A stretch of 15,713 nt of DNA. Source: Thermoplasmata archaeon. Lineage in GTDB: Archaea > Thermoplasmatota > E2 > DHVEG-1 > B18-G2. Under the pieces are notes generated by a model, which saw only the letters and a program-made list of their open reading frames with translations, was not told the origin of the DNA and did not search any database. Position numbers and translations under genes: made by a program. Shown piece after piece: positions 7,223 to 14,901 of the stretch (positions within the stretch are counted from its first letter, which is position 1; every line of letters starts with the position of its first letter). The stretch lies in contig JAGHAD010000124.1 in NCBI GenBank assembly GCA_021161685.1, positions 1 through 15,713 on the forward strand. The letters are read 5' to 3'.

Positions 7223-7904
7223 ACCTCTCCTCTATCAGCCTTTCTATCATCTCCTTTTCATAATCACTCAAATCACCCTTCACAAATCTCGCTCCCATCG
7301 CTTTACTAAATTTCTCAACCAACGTTCTTTTAAGCCCTTTAATGTCGACCTTTTTCCCCTCTTTCTCCAAGCTTGTTACTTCAACATCCTTTCTCTTTGG
7401 AAGAATCCTTTCCATCGCATCAAGATCACTATTAACCAATATCGTTCCATGAACAAGAACAACACCTTCTCTTACGAGCAGGGCAGAACCAGATACTTTC
7501 TTGCCATTTACCAGTACATCGTTTGGTTTCTTGTAACTAGCATCAAAACCAAGATCTTCAAGAGCACTCCTTATGGAGTTGCAAACCATTTCAAAGATCT
7601 TTAATGGATTCATAATATGAGATTTAAAAATCAAGCCATAAATCAAGCAACCTTCATCGGTGTATATAGTCCCTCCGCCACTCTTCCTTCTAACGATCAT
7701 AACGCCTCTCTTCCTGCATTCTTCAAGGTTAATCTCTTTTATGCTTTTCATCCTTCCAATTGATACGGCTGGTGGATACCTTCTATAGAAATGTAAAGTA
7801 AAAGGGGCTTTGTTCTTTGAAACAGCTATGGATATGGCATCGTCTGCTGCGGTAACATAATATGGATGGGCGAGATCGGTATCTATCAGCCTCCAAGTGT
7901 GCAC
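7191..7904 (-). CDS. Lipoate-protein ligase family protein (LplA catalytic domain type)
   Basis: This 237-residue protein of the biotin/lipoate A/B ligase family activates lipoate or octanoate and transfers it to lipoyl domains. The lipoyl-AMP-binding segment RRKSGGGTIYTDEG lies at 72-85, PNDVLVNGKKVSGSALL at 127-143 with the expected catalytic lysine K136, and HGTILVNSDLDAM at 152-164. The cysteine that LipM octanoyltransferases carry just ahead of the GKKVSG segment is absent, which favours an ATP-dependent ligase. The separate accessory domain of some archaeal ligases is not in the window. Translation probably starts at GTG 7904 with no clear ribosome binding site; a TTTTATC box about 27 bases upstream suits a leaderless transcript. 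It is the first gene of the operon. Confidence 0.88.
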   Translation of the reverse strand: MHTWRLIDTDLAHPYYVTAADDAISIAVSKNKAPFTLHFYRRYPPAVSIGRMKSIKEINLEECRKRGVMIVRRKSGGGTIYTDEGCLIYGLIFKSHIMNPLKIFEMVCNSIRSALEDLGFDASYKKPNDVLVNGKKVSGSALLVREGVVLVHGTILVNSDLDAMERILPKRKDVEVTSLEKEGKKVDIKGLKRTLVEKFSKAMGARFVKGDLSDYEKEMIERLIEERYGRDEWNFWR

Positions 7905-8022
7905 GAATAGAGCATGTAAAATCGCGATAAAAATGATGCGAAATTAATTTGTCTTCTATAAATCAATAGCTTTTTATATTAAAGAGAGCATATCTATTTA
8001 AGGCATACCAGAGGGGAGGAAA
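7905..8022. promoter_or_regulatory. Divergent promoter region between the lipoyl operon and the C25-like gene
   Basis: On the + strand, CTTTTTATATTAAAG (about 7971-7985) is a TATA candidate giving a leader of about 20 bases that ends in the ribosome binding site GGGGAGGA (8013-8020) before the ATG at 8023. On the - strand, ATTTTTATCG (about 7926-7935) is about 27 bases before the ligase GTG, consistent with a leaderless message. Spacing is estimated by eye. Confidence 0.45.
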
Positions 8023-10947
8023 ATGAGAGATCACGACAAGGTAATAATAGCGGTTGGGATAGCTATCCTAGTTATAGCATCCGTTGGCATTTTTTTCTAC
8101 AAGCCTGGTGGAGCTATTCAGAGGCTAACGAGCGAGGAAATTGCCCGCATGATGGGCATCCTTCGAGATGTTCCATCGGGAATAGAAGTGTCCGATAAAA
8201 ACCCATTCTATCCATTAATACTAACACCATTGGCAATTCATTACGATAGGGAAGGGAATAGGGAGGCGATTCCCCTTTACGTTAAGAACATGACAAATCC
8301 TTCAAAGGCGGTGATAAGAACGGAAATGCTTGTTGGTAAGCCAATTGATTTGCTTATAGATGGAAGTAAAGACCCGGAGCAGGTATCTCTAGAAATAGCA
8401 GAAAGATATTGGAAGAAAGCCGATATTGCACTGATCTTAAAGGATGATAGAGAAGGATACATAGTTGGACTACCAGCAGTACCAATAGCAAGTTATCTGA
8501 CCGCTCCGATAATAGTTACAGATGAGATAGATTCGAAAGTTTCTAGGGTGCTCGGTAAACTTGGGGTTAAGTGCTTGCTACTATGCGGTAATATTTCAGC
8601 TGATGGTTATAGTTCTTACAAGATAAAGAGCCTAGATGATGCCCTGAACCTTACAATTAGTATAGTTGAAAGGAAATTCGGAGAGGTTGAATACATAACC
8701 ATGGCAAATCCTTTAGATGCATGGCCTCCCAAAGTATTGGATAGAAAATTCTACTCCTCTGATGTTCTCGAGCTTTCAACATTCGCCGGAGCGACTCAGC
8801 TCATTCCTTGGTTAACAGGGCTACTTACCGGCAAAACCCAAGGTGTTTTCGAGTTTGATATACCGGAGGATTACAAGTATGCCCTTGTAAAAATAGAGGT
8901 CATCAACCTAGATCATGAAGGTGTTGATCTGTTTGGAGATAAAGTGAGCGTCAGTGGTGGTATTGTAGATCCTGATGAGCCAGAGAATCTTCAAACCGAT
9001 GAGCTGATAAGCTTTGGTTTATCTACGGCATCTAATCCAGCTGTTAGGGATGCAGGCGGAAGGGTAATCAAGGACAGATTTTACCATGAGACCCTGCTGT
9101 ACGGAAGGGGCGGAGCCAAGTACAGGATTGTAGTAAGTGGAACTTGGCTGGAAAAGAAGAGAGGAAGGGTAAAGATAAACGTTGAGGTTGATAAGCTTGA
9201 AAGTCCTTATTATGCGATGATGAAGAAACTCTCGAGCATAGCACCCTATTTAACCGCATACCACAGGGGTATCATCTTTGCAAAACCCGAATTTGCCTTC
9301 TATCCAAACGATGATGTGAGAACACCAAAGGATGAGAAATGCGCTGGTTTCTATTCGGTTAGGAAGAATCCAAAGCTGGTTCATGCTCACAACAGGCACG
9401 TGCTCAAGATCCATGAAAAACTTAACAAGTTACTTGCAAGGTTAGCAGATATTCCCGTTGATGATCTGAAAAATCTCAGAGAGTATTACAAGGAAAATCC
9501 GATCTACATAGCCATAGTTGGAGATGGAGAGATGATACCAAGGATAATCTATGATAATCCAATCTGTCCAATTACCTATGAACAAAGTAGATATGGTTTT
9601 GCATATGGAGTGGGAACACCCAGCGATTTCATCTACGGAAATATAGATCCAATCTATGAGGATATCCTAACCTTTTCATACACCGCAAACGATACTTACA
9701 GTTACTATCCATACCAAGAAAACATCGTCGGAAGACTTGCCGGCTGGGACGTCCAAGATGTTTGTGCCCAAATCATAAGGACGATCTTCTACTACGATAT
9801 CATAGAGAAGTTAGGCGATTGGAAAGACAATGCGGCCGTACTGGTTGGAGGAGGGCAGGACTTCCAGAGGCCACCGATCAGATACATGATATCAAAGCTA
9901 ACTGGCAATGATGAAGCATGCGTCAAGTTGCCAACTGGATACACAAAGATAATGATGGAGAGAACGAAAGAGCTTATCCTAGAGCCCATGGGATTCAATG
10001 TCTTGACCGCACTGGATTATAAAGCTATGATAACTGGACTGAGCGATGAAGCCTTAACAAGGCTTAAGAATGCTAACCTGCTGAATAAGCTATTTCTCTT
10101 CAGGAAAAACTACGTTGCAAGGTTCTTGGGTGAGGATGTAGCTAAAGGAGGAGAGTACATAGAGAAGAGTAACTTTGTCATGATAAACGCGCACGCACAG
10201 CCAGCGAACATGGGGGCAACCGGTCCATCCGTACTTGGAGTGGGATGGGGAGGTCCTCTATCCAGATTGTTCTTTGAGAGGATAATGGCATGCATAGATG
10301 GTGGATGGTTCGGACCAAGCGCCTTAGGCATGGATGACATCGGAGATTATACCGCTAGAAGTATATCCAGGCTGAAGCTCGGTCCATCCGTGATATGGCT
10401 GAATGGATGTAATCCGGGCAGGATGACCGGTGTTTATCCGATTCATCTGGTAGCCTTTGCATTCATTCATTCAGGCGCAGCAGTTGTGTTTGCTCCATCC
10501 ATGGAAAGTAACATAGCCGGTGGTTACCTCGAGCCAAAGAAGCATGTATGGGATACGCCTTGGTCCGTCCTTAGGGCTTATCTCAATACAACAAGGAATG
10601 CAAAGAAGGGAATCTATCCGGATGCGCACTTTGGTTATCTACTGTATGAAGACATGTGTAAGGAGCTGATGAAGAATGCAACCATAGGTCTTGCATTCAG
10701 GAATGCCAAGAATGCATACCTACCAAAAGATGCAAACTGGACTCTCTGGTGGTCTCCACCGCTCATGACGACTGGTAACTTCTTGCTAGATTTCAAGATC
10801 GTGAAGGAGAGGTTCGAAAAGTTCGTGGAGATGTCCGGTGGAAAGAAGACGAGGGTCTTGCCAAACAAGTACTTTGAATTCCAGGAATGGGAGCTTTACG
10901 GAGATCCAGCCTTCAATCCATACATACCTGGAGAAGAAAGTGAGTGA
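8023..10947 (+). CDS. Membrane-anchored C25 (gingipain)-like cysteine protease, extracellular
   Basis: This 974-residue protein has an N-terminal hydrophobic segment (residues 7-26, after RDHDK) that is either an uncleaved anchor or a signal peptide, so the rest is probably outside the cell. Residues about 155-195 (YLTAPIIVTDEIDSKVSRVL, then GVKCLLLCGN) resemble cell-wall-binding repeat 2 or a Rossmann-like half. A beta-rich stretch follows at about 280-400. The C-terminal half looks like the caspase/gingipain fold: YIAIVGDGEMIP at 495-506, VGRLAG at 569-574, a likely catalytic histidine in INAHA (H724), and a likely catalytic cysteine in IWLNGCNPG (C796). The chain ends in LYGDPAFNPY, a common closing motif of C25 proteins. 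It is monocistronic. The substrate is unknown; nutrient peptide breakdown or surface-protein processing are options. The assignment rests on remembered motifs. Confidence 0.72.
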   Translation: MRDHDKVIIAVGIAILVIASVGIFFYKPGGAIQRLTSEEIARMMGILRDVPSGIEVSDKNPFYPLILTPLAIHYDREGNREAIPLYVKNMTNPSKAVIRTEMLVGKPIDLLIDGSKDPEQVSLEIAERYWKKADIALILKDDREGYIVGLPAVPIASYLTAPIIVTDEIDSKVSRVLGKLGVKCLLLCGNISADGYSSYKIKSLDDALNLTISIVERKFGEVEYITMANPLDAWPPKVLDRKFYSSDVLELSTFAGATQLIPWLTGLLTGKTQGVFEFDIPEDYKYALVKIEVINLDHEGVDLFGDKVSVSGGIVDPDEPENLQTDELISFGLSTASNPAVRDAGGRVIKDRFYHETLLYGRGGAKYRIVVSGTWLEKKRGRVKINVEVDKLESPYYAMMKKLSSIAPYLTAYHRGIIFAKPEFAFYPNDDVRTPKDEKCAGFYSVRKNPKLVHAHNRHVLKIHEKLNKLLARLADIPVDDLKNLREYYKENPIYIAIVGDGEMIPRIIYDNPICPITYEQSRYGFAYGVGTPSDFIYGNIDPIYEDILTFSYTANDTYSYYPYQENIVGRLAGWDVQDVCAQIIRTIFYYDIIEKLGDWKDNAAVLVGGGQDFQRPPIRYMISKLTGNDEACVKLPTGYTKIMMERTKELILEPMGFNVLTALDYKAMITGLSDEALTRLKNANLLNKLFLFRKNYVARFLGEDVAKGGEYIEKSNFVMINAHAQPANMGATGPSVLGVGWGGPLSRLFFERIMACIDGGWFGPSALGMDDIGDYTARSISRLKLGPSVIWLNGCNPGRMTGVYPIHLVAFAFIHSGAAVVFAPSMESNIAGGYLEPKKHVWDTPWSVLRAYLNTTRNAKKGIYPDAHFGYLLYEDMCKELMKNATIGLAFRNAKNAYLPKDANWTLWWSPPLMTTGNFLLDFKIVKERFEKFVEMSGGKKTRVLPNKYFEFQEWELYGDPAFNPYIPGEESE

Positions 10948-10967
10948 AGATAAGGAATAGCTCTTTT

Positions 10968-11294
10968 CTAGCTACGATGTAGACAGATCTCTACTATGGT
11001 AGGTTTATGAGGATGTACATAGACGGGAGATGTGGTGTTTTCGACGTAGCCAGGTGCGGATGCCGATTTTTCCATCAAGTATCCTCTAATACTAGGACGA
11101 ATTAGGCCATTCTCAACAAGTTTCTCTTTTACATCTTTATTTACTTCATTTGCCTCGTCATTGTTAGACGATGATGTGGGTATCCTTTCACTTGCTGCTG
11201 GAGTTGTGTTGATTTCCGATAATTATTACGACTATTGCCAAAGCAAAGTGTGACTAAAATTTTGTTCCGAATAGCCAGCAAGGTATCCAGTCAC
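10968..11294 (-). pseudogene. Probable decayed small membrane-protein gene in the 357-base gene-poor gap
   Basis: The gap 10948-11304 has no intact gene of normal length, but protein-like segments follow one another in different - strand frames. A GTG at 11294 opens a short frame. From 11253 a second frame encodes the hydrophobic SHFALAIVVIIIG. An 84-codon open frame then runs from 11222 to the TAG at 10968, beginning EINTTPAASERIPTSSSNND (Thr/Ser/Pro-rich, like an extracellular linker) and ending PTIVEICLHRS, with no start codon at its head. This order (membrane segment, linker, small domain) suggests a secreted or anchored protein broken by small indels. I do not recognise the family. A sequencing error or chance open frame is possible. 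Confidence 0.35.
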
Positions 11295-11304
11295 TACAAA
11301 ATAT

Positions 11305-11757
11305 TTACTCTTTGGGTATTCTCTTTGAAATCCACACCTTGCCACTATCTATTATATGAACCACTTTCCATCCTTTCTTGATTAACTCATAACCTATAAA
11401 CCTCCTATGACATCTCCATGGAAATTTTTCACAGCACATAAGGGCTGTTCTGCCCTCGCTTGCGGTTTTAATAAGCTTTTCGAGGCCATTTGCAAATTTC
11501 TCAGTCTTCACATATTCCAGATAGCCTCCTTCTCTATATCCTCCCAGTTCCTCTCCGAGGTAGTAATAGCTTATACCTGCCTTGCTCATTTCAGCCTTAA
11601 GATTTTCTTTTTTGAAATGCTCAAACTTACTGGTTGGGAATCTCCTAACATCAACCAGAATTTCTATCCCGTAAAGTTTCAATATCCTGATAAATTCTTC
11701 TAGCGTTCTGTTACTCGTTCCAATGGTGTAAATTACTTTTTCCTGTCTTTTGAGCAT
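11305..11757 (-). CDS. DUF488 family protein
   Basis: This 150-residue DUF488 protein begins with VIYTIGTSNRTLEEFI, followed by LVDVRRFPTSKFEHF (about 35-48), YYYLGEELGGYREGGY (about 64-79) and the family hallmark ALMCCEKFPWRCHRR with C108, C109, C116 and H117. The biochemical function of DUF488 is not established; the Cys/His cluster hints at metal or nucleotide chemistry. It overlaps the ASCH gene by 25 bases with GGAAGG ahead of its ATG, so it is the third gene of the tmcA transcript and is translationally coupled. That placement suggests a nucleic-acid or nucleotide-related role, by inference only. Confidence 0.88.
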   Translation of the reverse strand: MLKRQEKVIYTIGTSNRTLEEFIRILKLYGIEILVDVRRFPTSKFEHFKKENLKAEMSKAGISYYYLGEELGGYREGGYLEYVKTEKFANGLEKLIKTASEGRTALMCCEKFPWRCHRRFIGYELIKKGWKVVHIIDSGKVWISKRIPKE

Positions 11758-12074
11758 TTGCTTCCTTCCACGATATCAAAAACGATCTGGGTAAAAATGG
11801 TATCGTCATCAAACTCACCGTATATCTTCTTCAGCTCTTTCTCCAAATCTCTCTTCCTCTTGAGACCTTCCATCCTAACATCGTTCTTGTCGATATCGTT
11901 CCATCTCAATATTCTAACATCGAGCACCCTTGCTATCCCTATTTCTTCTCCTCCAGCAACCACTTTTACCATTTCATCCTTTTCATATTCCTTTATTCCC
12001 ATCCTAAGGGTTGCCACTTTCTTTTTCTTCTTCAGCAGGGACTTGTACTTCTTTCTGAAATTCAAGCACTTCAT
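11733..12074 (-). CDS. ASCH-domain protein, candidate N4-acetylcytidine amidohydrolase or RNA-binding protein
   Basis: This 113-residue ASCH (PUA-like) protein has FRKKYKSLLKKKKKVATLRM near the N-terminus, a beta core (VKVVAGGEEIGIARVLDVRI) and a C-terminal helix and strand (DLEKELKKIYG, FTQIVFDI). The bacterial ASCH enzyme YqfB hydrolyses N4-acetylcytidine with a Lys-x-x-Thr pair and a glutamate. Aligned by eye, K19, T22 and E69 here occupy the same places. The start ATG at 12074 has GGTGAT four bases upstream; an in-frame ATG at 12110 would only extend further into tmcA. The gene overlaps the end of tmcA by 71 bases. Since TmcA makes ac4C in RNA, a role in reading, removing or salvaging ac4C is attractive but unproven. 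Confidence 0.85.
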   Translation of the reverse strand: MKCLNFRKKYKSLLKKKKKVATLRMGIKEYEKDEMVKVVAGGEEIGIARVLDVRILRWNDIDKNDVRMEGLKRKRDLEKELKKIYGEFDDDTIFTQIVFDIVEGSKCSKDRKK

Positions 12075-14301
12075 CCAGATCACCATAGAATTCCATGATA
12101 ACCTTTTCAACCGTTTTTACCAGCATCTCTTTGCAAGAATCCTCATCCATACCAATTATATCAGCCACCCTATCCCATCCCTTGCACTGTAAATTCTTTG
12201 CAAGCATCAGCAACCTTTCCCTTTCGCTCAGCACTTGCTTCCTGTCACTGAGGAAAAAATTGTACGAAAGTTTGAACAAACAATCTTTAACGGTTCTATA
12301 GGTTAAACCCGCATCCCATATATATGCAAGTAGCCTGCTCAGTTCTTCGCTGTTTAAACCAAGGTCGTTCATCTTTTCTCCATATGAATCAAGTATGGCA
12401 AGAGCAACTTTAGTGTTCAAATCTCTTAGAGGTTCCACCAGCCAGTACATGAATCTCCTAACAAATTTTCTCCTTATGTCTTCTAGCTCCCTTTCAAATT
12501 CTTTACTCAACGCTTTCATTACCGTAACCGAAAACTCAGCGCTCACGTCGTTTCTGCTGGTAGAGATATGCATTGGGAGGAAGCCATTTTTTATCCAGAA
12601 TTTTAGTAGGTTGCAGGTCGCACCAAAGCTCGCTCCAACGTAATCTAAGCCAATTTCCCCCGCCTCATCTATAACTTCATTTAAAGCCCTTGAACCTATA
12701 CCGTTATTAAAAAAGTTTGGATGAACCGCTATTCTGACGATCCTCATTCCTCTAAATTTACCATAATCCTTCTTCCTGTAATGCCTTATCATCAGCTGAG
12801 GGATCACATTACCAAGGACCGCTTTCCTTCCATAGAACAGGCTCAGGCAGTCTTCCTCTCCCATTCCCCCTTCAAGTGCCAACTGCAATGAACACACAGC
12901 CTTTCCCTTGTATGTTAAAGCCCTTGCCAGTTGATTTGGAGCATCCAATAGTATAGCTAGATCGTTGGGATTATTCTTGTAGTGAGCTAGTATGAGTATA
13001 CCAAAGTATTCTCTCATGCTCTTCTCATCTAAGGTTATTTTATTCATGTCGAATTTTTTGTAAGAAAGATCTTCAACCTTAACTTCCTTCAGATCTGGAG
13101 CCTCAGCATCGAGCAGAAGGGCATCGAACGCCCATTTTTCGATCGGATCATTCTTGCTGTACCTTACAGGCTCTTCCATTTCAAATTCCAAGAGCCTTAA
13201 CTTTTTGCTCCTTAGCCTTTCGAGGAACCTTATTGAGAAACTGCGCCCCGCTCCCTCGTAGCCATGAACTGTAGATGAATAAATGATCCTGTTTGTTCTG
13301 TCTAGAAGGTTTAACAGAATATTTGGTGGTATGGATGCGGCTTCATCAACCACGATAATATCTGCGTATTTTTCTATGGCATCTATTGGTTTCCAATATT
13401 CTATTACACTCCGATTGGTTGAAATCTCCACGATGTTTTCTCCAAGTGTTTTCCTCATCGGCTTGTATCCGAGCTTTTCCCATGATATCATTGAAAACTT
13501 GAAGATCTCTTGAACGTTCTCAATTTCTGGAGCGACGAGCATCACCCTTATTTCTCTCTTGAAATCTAGCAACCTCTCTATCAGGGCTGGCAATGCAATA
13601 CCTATGGCACTGGATTTCCCTCTGCCTCTGTTGGATTTCAATACTATGGCTGTCAATGGATCTGGCTTTTCTATCATTTCTTCCATTAATTTTATAAAAT
13701 CAACCTGATCTTGAGTTATTGCTAGCTTGTAGATATCGATGCTGAACTTCCTTCTTGCTGGAAACTTCAACCTCTTCTTTTCCTCTAACTTGCTCTCAAA
13801 AAATCCTTCCTTTATTATTCTTCCATCTTCAATGATCGCCACTCCATCGCTTTCCATCAATTTTCTTATGAACCATGGTACGAAATTTCTCCTTATATCC
13901 CTCTCGGTATATGGAGGAGTGAGAATCCTGTAGTGATATCTGTTTAGCATTTGTTTCCACTCCTCAAGAGGAGGGGTTACAAGGAAAATCAGACCCCCTC
14001 CTCTCACTATTCCATATAGTTTTCCGATATCGGAAGGTTGCAAGGAATGGCAGAGATCTAGGATGAGCATGTCATACGTTGTTCCGAGCAGTTTTATGCT
14101 GTCTTTAAGATGAAAACACTCCGCCCTATCTATTTTCTTTTCATGATAGTAAAGCAAAGCAACCCTTCCCTTAAAATTTGAAACGAACTTGTTCAGCAAG
14201 TCATAACTTCTATCTCTATCTCCGGCTAGAACGATCAGCCTTCTCTCGTTGTACTTTTTTGCCTCCGAATGCAATCTTTTTATCAATGTTATCGGTTTCA
14301 C
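12004..14301 (-). CDS. tmcA: tRNA(Met) cytidine acetyltransferase TmcA (NAT10/Kre33 family)
   Basis: TmcA uses ATP and acetyl-CoA to form N4-acetylcytidine in RNA; archaeal members modify tRNA and, in some thermophiles, rRNA. The 765 residues match the archaeal length. An N-terminal Rossmann-like domain (about 1-180) is followed by the RecA-like helicase module with Walker A SNRGRGKSS at 223-231 and Walker B IIVVDEAAS at 315-323. The GNAT domain contains RIVRIAVHPNFFNNGIGSRA at about 520-539 for acetyl-CoA binding. A helical C-terminal region (about 600-760) follows. The start is GTG at 14301, with CATTTAAATG centred about 26 bases upstream and no convincing ribosome binding site, so its message is probably leaderless and separate from the upstream folate gene. 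Its end overlaps the ASCH gene by 71 bases. Confidence 0.96.
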   Translation of the reverse strand: MKPITLIKRLHSEAKKYNERRLIVLAGDRDRSYDLLNKFVSNFKGRVALLYYHEKKIDRAECFHLKDSIKLLGTTYDMLILDLCHSLQPSDIGKLYGIVRGGGLIFLVTPPLEEWKQMLNRYHYRILTPPYTERDIRRNFVPWFIRKLMESDGVAIIEDGRIIKEGFFESKLEEKKRLKFPARRKFSIDIYKLAITQDQVDFIKLMEEMIEKPDPLTAIVLKSNRGRGKSSAIGIALPALIERLLDFKREIRVMLVAPEIENVQEIFKFSMISWEKLGYKPMRKTLGENIVEISTNRSVIEYWKPIDAIEKYADIIVVDEAASIPPNILLNLLDRTNRIIYSSTVHGYEGAGRSFSIRFLERLRSKKLRLLEFEMEEPVRYSKNDPIEKWAFDALLLDAEAPDLKEVKVEDLSYKKFDMNKITLDEKSMREYFGILILAHYKNNPNDLAILLDAPNQLARALTYKGKAVCSLQLALEGGMGEEDCLSLFYGRKAVLGNVIPQLMIRHYRKKDYGKFRGMRIVRIAVHPNFFNNGIGSRALNEVIDEAGEIGLDYVGASFGATCNLLKFWIKNGFLPMHISTSRNDVSAEFSVTVMKALSKEFERELEDIRRKFVRRFMYWLVEPLRDLNTKVALAILDSYGEKMNDLGLNSEELSRLLAYIWDAGLTYRTVKDCLFKLSYNFFLSDRKQVLSERERLLMLAKNLQCKGWDRVADIIGMDEDSCKEMLVKTVEKVIMEFYGDLDEVLEFQKEVQVPAEEEKESGNP

Positions 14302-14321
14302 TTACCTAGCAAAGATCACAA

Positions 14322-14332
14322 CCATTTAAATG
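14322..14332 (-). promoter_or_regulatory. TATA box for tmcA (leaderless start)
   Basis: On the - strand, CATTTAAATGG lies centred about 26 bases before the tmcA GTG. That is the classic archaeal distance from TATA box to the first base of a leaderless mRNA. Only 32 bases separate tmcA from the upstream gene, so this box decides whether tmcA is its own transcription unit. Confidence 0.5.
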
Positions 14333-14333
14333 T

Positions 14334-14900
14334 TTATTCTCTGCAATCGAGGATTCTTTTATCGGTAACAATGATATCCATCTTTTGATCATATTCCAGG
14401 TGAGGGACTTCATTTATTACCTGAAAATCAAAAGCAAGCCCTATTCTGGTTGCTCTCAATTTCTCCAAAAATTTATCATAGTATCCGAGACCATGCCCTA
14501 TCCGGTAACCTTTTTCATCAAAAACTACACCTGGAACGAGAACGAGATCTATGAGATGAAGAGGAAATAAATTTCTATGTTCTGGTTCGAGTATGTTGAA
14601 TGCCCCTGGCTTGAGTTCTTTCCATTCCTTTATTTCAACCGGAACAATCTCATCATCCAAAAGAAGGGGAACTATAACCCTTTTTTCGGAAAAGCTCTCC
14701 TTTATGAGGTCGTGGGTAAACACCTCGTTATTGTAAGATACGTAGAACATCACATTCCTTGCGCTTCTGAACTCCTTCATTTTCTTAACTTTTTCTTTTA
14801 TCACCCTGCTTTTGGCAATGACTTCCTCTCTTGGCATTTCTTTCCTTTTTTCTATCATCTTTTTCCGCACGATTCCTTTCATTTCGAGAATCTTTTCCAT
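14334..14900 (-). CDS. 5-formyltetrahydrofolate cyclo-ligase family protein (MTHFS)
   Basis: This 188-residue protein of the 5-FTHF cyclo-ligase family converts 5-formyltetrahydrofolate to 5,10-methenyltetrahydrofolate using ATP. The N-terminal basic helix VRKKMIEKRKEM, YVSYNNEVFTHDLI at about 53-66, and the nucleotide/phosphate signature GYRIGHGLGYYDKFL at 131-145 are intact, with DIIVTDKRIL near the C-terminus. Archaea may use tetrahydromethanopterin rather than folate, so the natural substrate could be a modified pterin. An ATG at 14900 with GGAGGG upstream follows the preceding gene's TGA by one base, indicating cotranscription with the UPF0282 gene. Confidence 0.92.
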   Translation of the reverse strand: MEKILEMKGIVRKKMIEKRKEMPREEVIAKSRVIKEKVKKMKEFRSARNVMFYVSYNNEVFTHDLIKESFSEKRVIVPLLLDDEIVPVEIKEWKELKPGAFNILEPEHRNLFPLHLIDLVLVPGVVFDEKGYRIGHGLGYYDKFLEKLRATRIGLAFDFQVINEVPHLEYDQKMDIIVTDKRILDCRE

Positions 14901-14901
14901 T

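Noticed and set aside
7170..7604. 144-codon + strand open frame
   Set aside because: It is antisense to the lipoate ligase gene, whose motifs are unmistakable; no ribosome binding site or recognisable domain.
10958..10974. TAGCT-N7-AGCTA hairpin after the C25-like gene
   Set aside because: The stem is only five bases and AT-rich, with no following T run; too weak to call a terminator.
11170..11225. Possible C/D box sRNA beginning near GATGATG
   Set aside because: The C box is imperfect and no matching D box CTGA is found at a suitable distance.
11758..12192. 144-codon + strand open frame with hydrophobic stretches
   Set aside because: Its Phe/Ser/Leu-rich composition is what results from reading Lys/Glu-rich ASCH and tmcA codons backwards.
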